Virus record (IMG/VR): IMGVR_UViG_3300035670_001084
Span: 1-26,771 of that record
Reading direction: 5' to 3' (one strand)
DNA length: 26,771 nt
DNA from: a virus
In this document: positions 18,112 to 24,538 of the stretch, in pieces
Position numbering within the stretch: position 1 is the first letter of the stretch
Layout of the letters: every line of letters starts with the position of its first letter
Notes under the pieces: model-generated
The model's input: only the letters and a program-made list of their open reading frames with translations
Told to the model about the DNA's origin: nothing
The model's database searches: none
Position numbers and translations under genes: made by a program

Positions 18112-18587
18112 TATTAGTAGAAGAAAAAGATAATAGATTTTATATAAAAGAATCAAAAATACCAAATGCTGGACTAGGCGTTTTTGCAAATCAAGATATA
18201 AAAAAAGATAGTTTTTTAGAAATAATTGGAGTAATGGTCGATGCGAATTCGATCTCTGATCACTGCACAAGTTATGCAAAAAACTATAAATTTGCCGCAA
18301 ATTTTGCCGACAAATACGACAGACATATTGTTCCAATGGGATTTGGCGGAATAGTAAATCATACAGAAGATAAAAATCTTCAAAATGTAGAATTAAGATA
18401 CATTAAGCATTCGAGTTCAAATGCAGCAGCCGGTTCTGCTGTCTATTATTTTATCAAGGATGTTAAGAAAGATGAAGAAATACTTGGAAATTATGGACAA
18501 CTTTTTGAACTCAAGATGAACGAAGATAAATATTGGCAAATGTTTTTGGATCTAGAACTATATAATTTAAAACAATTGAGAAGGTAA
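18108..18587 (+). CDS. SET-domain protein (protein lysine methyltransferase-like)
   Basis: This 159-residue protein is a compact SET fold. Residues 20-41 read NAGLGVFANQDIKKDSFLEI, the opening 'G.GvFa...I.kg..i' element. GFGGIVNHTEDKN (78-90) supplies the N-H pair (84-85) of the cofactor-binding 'NHs..pN' element. DVKKDEEILGNYG (118-130) supplies the 'i..GEEi...YG' ending with Tyr129 as likely catalytic tyrosine. No pre-SET or post-SET zinc cysteines are visible. Known SET proteins transfer methyl from S-adenosylmethionine to lysine side chains. Its place in a four-base-overlap chain inside the fibre operon suggests a virion or fibre substrate, but a host target is equally possible. Substrate is not visible from sequence. 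Confidence 0.8.
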   Translation: MILVEEKDNRFYIKESKIPNAGLGVFANQDIKKDSFLEIIGVMVDANSISDHCTSYAKNYKFAANFADKYDRHIVPMGFGGIVNHTEDKNLQNVELRYIKHSSSNAAAGSAVYYFIKDVKKDEEILGNYGQLFELKMNEDKYWQMFLDLELYNLKQLRR

Positions 18588-18590
18588 AAA

Positions 18591-19409
18591 ATGCCAGATA
18601 TTAATAAAATAACAGAAGTGCTATATGATGGCAATCAACCATATCACGTTCACTACGATAATTTGCCACTTAAAAATATACTTACGAGAATCGACTTGGT
18701 TAATGCACAAGTTGATATAAATACAAACATATTACGAGGATGTGCTGGTAGTGTTGGAACCTTAAGTAACCGGTTGTCTGCCTCGATTGAAGATAATGGA
18801 AAACTAAAATCTTCTGCTGTGGATATTAGTCTTCATAATATAGGATATCATTCTGACGGTGTTTATGATGGCATAGAATATGTTAGAATGACAAAAGCAG
18901 AAAGAGACAAGCTAGAGACTATCGAATCTGAGTCTAACAAAATCGAAATTGAGATTGAAGACTCAGTTTCTTCAGAAACTCAAGTAGATCACGTTGTTAT
19001 TTATAATGGCTATGTAAGATTAAAATCATCAGATACAATCGCATTTCAATTTATAGCTCCAGACACAATAAAAGCTCATTCTAAATTTACTCTAGAAGCC
19101 GCTCATATTCATCATTATGAGATAGAACCTTCTTATTTAATTGCTGGATTTCCTGATTATATTAATTTCAAGACAACATCTGCAAACACAGCCTTTAGAG
19201 AAGGCAGCCTAAGAGTTTACGTTAATGGATTTAAATTAAATTCAATATCTCCTGTTAAGGTTTTGACAGGAGATATGAATCCTATGGTTTTAGAAAATTG
19301 GAAGGATTTGTATATTGCTTCTCAATCGCCAGAACAAGGCTTGTTTTCATTAAATTCAGCCATAACTTCCACTGATGTTATTTTAATTGATTTTGACCAA
19401 ACAATATGA
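18591..19409 (+). CDS. Fibre-associated virion structural protein
   Basis: This 272-residue protein has GAGAAGG upstream. The N-terminal half (LPLKNILTRIDLVNAQVDIN, then LSNRLSASIEDNGKLKSSAV and HNIGYHSDG) and the element EYVRMTKAERDKLETIE (about 95-111) match a pattern common in large-phage fibre or baseplate-proximal proteins. The second half is beta-rich: SSDTIAFQFIAP, AAHIHHYEIEPSYLI, then FREGSLRVYVNGFKL (about 203-217), which resembles the terminal beta domain of such proteins. It probably forms a short fibre or adaptor. It overlaps the following gene by four bases (ATGA). The exact family name was not recognised. Confidence 0.6.
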   Translation: MPDINKITEVLYDGNQPYHVHYDNLPLKNILTRIDLVNAQVDINTNILRGCAGSVGTLSNRLSASIEDNGKLKSSAVDISLHNIGYHSDGVYDGIEYVRMTKAERDKLETIESESNKIEIEIEDSVSSETQVDHVVIYNGYVRLKSSDTIAFQFIAPDTIKAHSKFTLEAAHIHHYEIEPSYLIAGFPDYINFKTTSANTAFREGSLRVYVNGFKLNSISPVKVLTGDMNPMVLENWKDLYIASQSPEQGLFSLNSAITSTDVILIDFDQTI

Positions 19410-19951
19410 ATGTGAATTTTGGATTTATAATACTTTCTCCCGAACACAATATCGGCGGTTTGAAAAATACGATGCGCTCAATAGAGGGCAACTATAAAAA
19501 AACTGAGTGCGTTTGTGTTGTACCTAAAGAAATAAAGAAAGAACAAATAAAAGAAATCAAAGAATTGTGTGATGTTTACAAAGGAGGACTAACATTAACT
19601 TCTTTGATAAATAAAGGATTTGAAAAAACAAAATGTGATTGGAACATATTAATTTTAGAAGGATCTAGAGTTCCTAAAAATTTTTATAAAAAATATGAAA
19701 TTTTTATTCAAAAACAAGAAGACATATTATATCCACTTATTGTAGAACACGACATTTATGGGTATGTTAAACACATATATGATAAATTTTATGACTGTAC
19801 AATCAATGGGATCTGTATAAATAAAAACTTTTTTAATAAAGTGGGAAAGTTATCAGAAAATCCTTTAGAAATATCTAGAAAATTTTGGGCCTTAGAAGCA
19901 AAAGAAAAAATGGCAAACTTTAAGACTATTTTGGGAATTAAAATTTGCTAA
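19406..19951 (+). CDS. Glycosyltransferase-like protein (GT-A fold, family 2-like)
   Basis: This 181-residue protein starts inside the previous stop (ATGA). The N-terminus (FGFIILSPEHNIGGLKNTMR, then ECVCVVPKE) resembles the first Rossmann-like strand and nucleotide-binding part of GT-A enzymes. Next comes LTSLINKGFEKTKCDWNILI with LEGSRVPKNFY (about 62-95), where a GT-A enzyme normally carries its D-x-D; here the segment is L-E-G-S and no clear D-x-D is present. The C-terminal NGICINKNFFNKVGKLSE with later FKTILGIKIC resembles the acceptor side. It is short for an active enzyme, so it may be a minimal transferase, a glycan-binding relative or inactive. Position among fibre genes suggests modification of virion proteins, which is inference. 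Confidence 0.5.
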   Translation: MNVNFGFIILSPEHNIGGLKNTMRSIEGNYKKTECVCVVPKEIKKEQIKEIKELCDVYKGGLTLTSLINKGFEKTKCDWNILILEGSRVPKNFYKKYEIFIQKQEDILYPLIVEHDIYGYVKHIYDKFYDCTINGICINKNFFNKVGKLSENPLEISRKFWALEAKEKMANFKTILGIKIC

Positions 19952-20487
19952 ATATTAAAAAATTGCCATCTTTTATATAAATTTATATTTTTGTCTTCAT
20001 TAACATGCATCAAATACTTTCTTAGGTCATCCCAATTTGAAAAAAACCAATCGTGTGGTATTGTGCCAAATAGCCAGTCGGGCGTGTGTTCTTTCCCTTG
20101 TTCTACGTGAATCAATATGGGCTTTTTAGAACGATTTGCCAAGGCAATTTCTTCATAAGTTCCGCAAGCATGATGTTCTATATTTAGATTAACAACAAGA
20201 AAATCACTTATATCCACCATTCGCAAGTCTACTGCGCGTATAGTTTTCATGATGTTGGCTAATTCATCATATTTTCGCTCTTTTCTTAATTTAATTTTAA
20301 TAGAATGAACTTCATCATCTTCCAAACCAACTCCAGTTGGCTTTTTAAGGGGATTAAAAACTTTAATTCCCAATTCCTGTAGGAACGGGGTTATTAATTC
20401 TCTCCATCCTGCTCCTCTGTCTGCGACCCTGTCTATAGCCCCAGCCAAATATACTCTTTGATTATTAAGTCTATTAAATTTTTGCAT
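19948..20487 (-). CDS. Nucleoside 2-deoxyribosyltransferase-like protein
   Basis: This 179-residue protein is the only clear gene on the minus strand. RVYLAGAIDRVADRGAGWRE (11-30), GIKVFNPLKKP (40-50), AVDLRMVDISDFLVVNL (85-101) and GTYEEIALANRSKKPILIHV (109-128) match the nucleoside 2-deoxyribosyltransferase-like fold: a beta-strand/AGA loop, an NP turn, a D-x-S-D region, then G-T-x-E-E with the likely catalytic glutamate at 112 or 113. Family members cleave or exchange N-glycosidic bonds of deoxynucleosides or nucleotides, in salvage or nucleotide-pool control. AAAAGG precedes the ATG. Its stop overlaps the stop of the glycosyltransferase-like gene by four bases. An isolated, oppositely oriented gene suggests a separately inserted and regulated accessory gene. 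Confidence 0.75.
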   Translation of the reverse strand: MQKFNRLNNQRVYLAGAIDRVADRGAGWRELITPFLQELGIKVFNPLKKPTGVGLEDDEVHSIKIKLRKERKYDELANIMKTIRAVDLRMVDISDFLVVNLNIEHHACGTYEEIALANRSKKPILIHVEQGKEHTPDWLFGTIPHDWFFSNWDDLRKYLMHVNEDKNINLYKRWQFFNI

Positions 20488-20573
20488 TATATGCCTTTTT
20501 TAGGGTTTTCATTCTATATTATAATGTGTAAAATATAGGTTAGATTTCAATTTATAACAAAAAAAAGGTTATT
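20488..20573. promoter_or_regulatory. Divergent intergenic gap, probable promoter region
   Basis: This 86-base AT-rich gap separates the minus-strand deoxyribosyltransferase-like gene from the plus-strand coiled-coil gene. An ATTATAAT palindrome near 20518-20525 gives a TATAAT-like -10 box on either strand (20520-20525 on +, 20518-20523 on -). No convincing -35 box at 16-18 bases was found on either side. Promoters are expected here because the flanking genes diverge. AAAGG sites precede both starts. Confidence 0.35.
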
Positions 20574-21227
20574 ATGTCAAGCGAAGAATTGTACGAAGAA
20601 GCAGTTAAATTAATATCGAAATCAGAAATTTCTAATAGGCACACTTTTTTTCAACTAAAACATTTTGTTTTAGGAAAAGAGCTTACTACACAAGCAAAAA
20701 TGCAAAAATGCCTAAAAGAAACAGAGGCTAGAGTAGAATCTATGAATAATATAATACTTAGCGTAGATGAAACGAATGACGACATTAAATTATTAGAATT
20801 AAAAATATTAAGTTTAGAAAAAAAGAAACCAAAAAATGACATAAATAAAGAGTACAAACAAATTCAAATAAGAAAATTACAAAGAAAAAAATCATCGCTG
20901 TTCAATTCTTTACACAATTTAAGAAAAAAATTAAAAGAAACAGAAGAAGAGATGGCATTTTTTATCAGTGCGTTCAAACAGTTAGAAAAAATAGAACCGC
21001 TCAAAAAATATGATGATTTAGAATCTAATCAAAATTTTTGGAATGAGAATTTTGGACAAGAATTACAATTAAGACTTTTATTACAAAAGCCAATAGATTT
21101 AGAACTTGTAAAATGCATATTGGCTCTTGATAAAGATTCGCCAATAAGAAAAGAAGTTGTAAATATGTTAGAGCAATTACAAAACAAAGCTATAGAGAAT
21201 AAAAAAACAATAGAGCAAAAGGGATAA
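20574..21227 (+). CDS. Coiled-coil protein of unknown function
   Basis: This 217-residue, highly charged protein is mostly alpha-helical. Residues about 40-140 are rich in Lys/Glu with heptad-like hydrophobics (LLELKILSLEKKK, LHNLRKKLKETEEEMAFF), fitting a long antiparallel coiled coil. The C-terminal part is a compact helical segment (FWNENFGQELQLRLLLQKPI, then CILALDKDSPIRKEVVNML). It begins the second plus-strand transcription block, one base before the first PKD fibre gene. The position suggests a fibre-assembly chaperone or a structural adaptor, but no family was recognised and there is no direct evidence of either. Confidence 0.65.
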   Translation: MSSEELYEEAVKLISKSEISNRHTFFQLKHFVLGKELTTQAKMQKCLKETEARVESMNNIILSVDETNDDIKLLELKILSLEKKKPKNDINKEYKQIQIRKLQRKKSSLFNSLHNLRKKLKETEEEMAFFISAFKQLEKIEPLKKYDDLESNQNFWNENFGQELQLRLLLQKPIDLELVKCILALDKDSPIRKEVVNMLEQLQNKAIENKKTIEQKG

Positions 21228-21228
21228 A

Positions 21229-22278
21229 ATGGCAAGAATATCTAGTTTAGATAACACATACACCACTGGAGATCTGTCTTCTTTTTCTCCAAATCCCAGG
21301 ACTTCTACTACGGATCCAGCAGAAATAGACACAAAAGACAGTCTTTATACTGTATCTAATAACGCGGAAACCAAATTAAGAACAGGCCTATCATATAATG
21401 GAAAATTTATTATTGTAGAAAATGCAGAATCTTTTCCAGAAAAGGGACTAGTTAGAGTTGGTCCGCCTCCAGGCGAAGAGGGAGCTGCTGAATTAATTTA
21501 TTACGGCCAAAGAACAAAAGATACATTTAAAGAATTAATAAGAGGATTTGCGGGATCGAGACAAAATCAATGGCCATCTGGTTCGTGGGCGACAAACGCT
21601 GTTACAGCAGAACCACACAATGCAGTCAAAGACGCAATTATAAATATCGAACAAAAAATAGGGCTATTAGAAAATCCAACAAATGGTAGTCTTCAACAAA
21701 GACTAAAAAGTTTAGAAGCAAGATTTTTAGCTCCCAAAGCGTCATTTAGAGCTTTCCCAAAAATAGGAAAGCCGCCACTAACAGTAAGATTCCAGAATTT
21801 TTCTGAAGGAGATGTTGTTAGATTTCTTTGGGATTTTGGAGACGACAGCCAAACAATAGAAAAAAGTCCAACGCACACCTACACTCAGCCAGGAGTTTAT
21901 ACTGTAAAACTAAACGTGATTACAAGTACCGGCGCCCAAGGAATATCGACAAAAACAAATTACATTGTTGTTTCTGACGATGAGTCTTCTGCGTTTTTCT
22001 ATTCTAATCTAACAGAAGGAATTTCTCAAACATCTGCTGATGTCTTGGGTATTAATCCAACGGAATTTAGATTTATAGATCAAACAGATGGAGACATAAA
22101 GCAAAGATTTTGGATTTTTGGAGATGGATCGGAGAATTTCGTAGAAAACGATCCCAACAAACATGAAGTCAAACATATTTATCAAAACAAAGGAGAATAC
22201 CAACCTTCATTATTGGTTGTTTTTGCCAATGAAAATCTCAAGAGAGTTTTCTTAACAAAAAAGGTGGTTGTATCATGA
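21229..22278 (+). CDS. Fibre protein with N-terminal module and two PKD domains
   Basis: This 349-residue protein has an N-terminal module (about 25-148: DTKDSLYTVSNNAETKL, then FIIVENAESFPEKGLVRVG, then AELIYYGQRTKDTFKELIRG, then EPHNAVKDAIINIEQKIG) resembling the starts of the next two genes. PKD domain 1 lies at about 168-248, with FLWDFGDDSQT and HTYTQPGVYTVKL. PKD domain 2 lies at about 253-348, with FWIFGDGSEN and HIYQNKGEYQPSLLV. PKD domains are beta-sandwich folds used for adhesion and spacing on surface proteins. No enzymatic domain is seen. It overlaps the next gene by four bases (ATGA). Likely role: short fibre or baseplate decoration that contacts the host surface. Confidence 0.75.
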   Translation: MARISSLDNTYTTGDLSSFSPNPRTSTTDPAEIDTKDSLYTVSNNAETKLRTGLSYNGKFIIVENAESFPEKGLVRVGPPPGEEGAAELIYYGQRTKDTFKELIRGFAGSRQNQWPSGSWATNAVTAEPHNAVKDAIINIEQKIGLLENPTNGSLQQRLKSLEARFLAPKASFRAFPKIGKPPLTVRFQNFSEGDVVRFLWDFGDDSQTIEKSPTHTYTQPGVYTVKLNVITSTGAQGISTKTNYIVVSDDESSAFFYSNLTEGISQTSADVLGINPTEFRFIDQTDGDIKQRFWIFGDGSENFVENDPNKHEVKHIYQNKGEYQPSLLVVFANENLKRVFLTKKVVVS

Positions 22279-24524
22279 TACCCGCTTCAAGCGAATATCC
22301 AAATAAATTTGACACAGACGATAATCTTTTTTTAGTTCATGATTCACTAAGAGTTAGACTGCTAGAAGATTACAATCCGGGTGACAAGAGCATATTTATT
22401 GAAGGAGATCCTACAATTATAAATAGATTTCCACCAACGGGAATCATCACTCTCACCGAACAGTGTAGCGATATAGATAAAAGAGCAGTCAGTCTTTACT
22501 ATTCTTCTAGAACGCAAAATTCTTTTGACAATTTAGAATTGCTTCCAGAATTTGAAGATGTAATAAAACCAAAAAAAATAACAAATGTAACTATGAATGT
22601 TCTTGACAAACATCATAATTACCTAAAAGACGCCTTGATTGCCGTTCAAAAATTTTTAGGAGTAAAAGATCAAACAGATTCTGAGCCTTTTGGAGAAACA
22701 ATAACCGGCAGATTAAATTTTCTTCAAAATTTAGTTTATAAACCAAGGGCCTGGTTCAGTATAGACACCAGACTAGGAATTGTTCCACTAGAAGTAAATT
22801 TTACAGAAGATAGCTATAGAAAAGGAAAAGGAGAAATAAAATATACATGGGCAACAAAGTTATCAACAGAAAATGAATGGAGCATCATAAGCTCAGCAAC
22901 AGACAATACATCTCAAACATACATATACCTAACTCCTGGAATCTATGATGTCAAATTAACAGTGTCTAATGACTTTGGAGAAGACACTGTCGTTTTTGAA
23001 AAAGCGATAACTGCAAAAATCTTTGCTCCAGAAGAAGCAAAAATAAATTTTATTCCAAAAACAACTCAAAAGTTTACAGAGGGAGATCCAATAAATGGGC
23101 CGCCCTATAATTCGTTTCCAAAGATAAGATCTACAACAAATACTTTTATAGACATAGAAATACCAGAAGGAGAAAACCTTTCAAATCCTGGTTATTCTTA
23201 TTCCGGCGAACTTTTGTCTGCTGGCAGTCCTATAGATCAAATTATTGAATACACCTGGGAATTGGGCGATGAATTGGTCCATTCCAATACAAGCTACACA
23301 AGAGCTTCATATTCAATAGGAGGATATTATGATTTGATTCTCAGAGTGGATACGGAATTTGGATCTTACAGAATAACAAAATATGAAAATTCTATAGACA
23401 TTATAGAAAATCAAAACGTTTGGTTTTTTAATTTAAAAAATGAAACATCCACAGACAGTGGCGAGTTAGAGTGTTGGGAATTTGGAATCATAGGAGAAAC
23501 ATTCAAAAAATTAGGAAATTCAACCATAGCATTAACCAGAAACAATTCTTTTCTAGATGCGTATTCAGATTCTCTATTCAACTCACAAACAGAATCAAGA
23601 GCAAAAAAAGAATTTTCTAAAAATGTCACATTTGCGCCACAAGGAACAATAGCGTCAGGAGATCGTGGAAACTCTTTGTTATTTTGGGCAAGCGGAGGCG
23701 TTTCTTTGCTTGATCAAGATATTAAAATAAGAAGATACAACGCATTTGACGATACGTATTTATCTTTGGACCCAATTCCAGATAGAACTTGGAATTGGGC
23801 CTCTTTAGTTTCTTCTAATTTTGTTTATTTTATACTTGGCCAATCAAATGATTCATTAATTAATACTAATAAAGCAAATCCTATTAGAACGGACTATAAC
23901 CTAACAACCACATCTGCATCTGATCCTGTTACTTTAAACATCACTAATTTTGAAAATGGAGCAGAAGAACTATTAGATTATCCTTCTTTTTTCAATTCAG
24001 AAGGAATTCCTACAAATGGATATTTTGCAACTTATAGGACAGCGTGGAAAGACTCCACAGGATACATCTTACGAAATTCTTCTGTTAATGAATTTTTTAG
24101 AATATCTGATTTTTATAAAACAAATGGAAATTTGTCTAGTCCCTACAACACTCTAACAAGACTGCCTGATATGTCGGGCGTAACCAAAACAGAAGGAGAA
24201 TTAGTAAACTTATCCACCGGTGTTTTCTTTTTCAATAACAGCGGAGAAATTTCCGCTTGGAATGATTTTTCCTTAACTTGGGAAATTGGAAGAGCAAATT
24301 CTTCTTCAATATCATTCCGATCTTTACAAGACAGTAATGTGTCCGGGTTTGATAATAAATCTAATACTTTATTGGCAACTTCAGACGGTGATAGATTGGC
24401 TTACTTAAGCTTTGATTACAGCAGAAATACATTTGTTAAATTTAATGGAACTGATCTTACTTTCAGTACAGCAGGATCAGGAGTAAGGCCTTTAGGAAAA
24501 CAACTAAAATTAGGGGTTTATTAA
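22275..24524 (+). CDS. Fibre protein with PKD domains and probable C-terminal beta-propeller
   Basis: This 749-residue protein starts within the previous stop codon (ATGA). The N-terminal module (YPNKFDTDDNLFLVHDSLRV through DKHHNYLKDALIAVQKFLGV) is a diverged copy of the neighbours' module. PKD-like domain 1 lies at about 157-250 (IKYTWATKLS, YIYLTPGIYDVKLTV); PKD-like domain 2 lies at about 256-378 (IIEYTWELGDEL, SYSIGGYYDLILRV). From about 380 to the end, repeating beta segments with spaced aromatic and Gly/Asp turns (NSLLFWASGGVSL, RTWNWASLVSSNFVYF, TGVFFFNNSGEISAW, NTLLATSDGDRLAYL) suggest a Kelch-like propeller. The propeller assignment is inferred from pattern only. It probably supplies a receptor-binding tip. 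Confidence 0.65.
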   Translation: MIPASSEYPNKFDTDDNLFLVHDSLRVRLLEDYNPGDKSIFIEGDPTIINRFPPTGIITLTEQCSDIDKRAVSLYYSSRTQNSFDNLELLPEFEDVIKPKKITNVTMNVLDKHHNYLKDALIAVQKFLGVKDQTDSEPFGETITGRLNFLQNLVYKPRAWFSIDTRLGIVPLEVNFTEDSYRKGKGEIKYTWATKLSTENEWSIISSATDNTSQTYIYLTPGIYDVKLTVSNDFGEDTVVFEKAITAKIFAPEEAKINFIPKTTQKFTEGDPINGPPYNSFPKIRSTTNTFIDIEIPEGENLSNPGYSYSGELLSAGSPIDQIIEYTWELGDELVHSNTSYTRASYSIGGYYDLILRVDTEFGSYRITKYENSIDIIENQNVWFFNLKNETSTDSGELECWEFGIIGETFKKLGNSTIALTRNNSFLDAYSDSLFNSQTESRAKKEFSKNVTFAPQGTIASGDRGNSLLFWASGGVSLLDQDIKIRRYNAFDDTYLSLDPIPDRTWNWASLVSSNFVYFILGQSNDSLINTNKANPIRTDYNLTTTSASDPVTLNITNFENGAEELLDYPSFFNSEGIPTNGYFATYRTAWKDSTGYILRNSSVNEFFRISDFYKTNGNLSSPYNTLTRLPDMSGVTKTEGELVNLSTGVFFFNNSGEISAWNDFSLTWEIGRANSSSISFRSLQDSNVSGFDNKSNTLLATSDGDRLAYLSFDYSRNTFVKFNGTDLTFSTAGSGVRPLGKQLKLGVY

Positions 24525-24538
24525 TATAAATACATATT

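Noticed and set aside
19975-19988. Perfect AT-only palindrome as a terminator for the convergent genes
   Set aside because: It contains no G or C, has no loop, and lies inside the minus-strand coding region; such palindromes are expected in this base composition.
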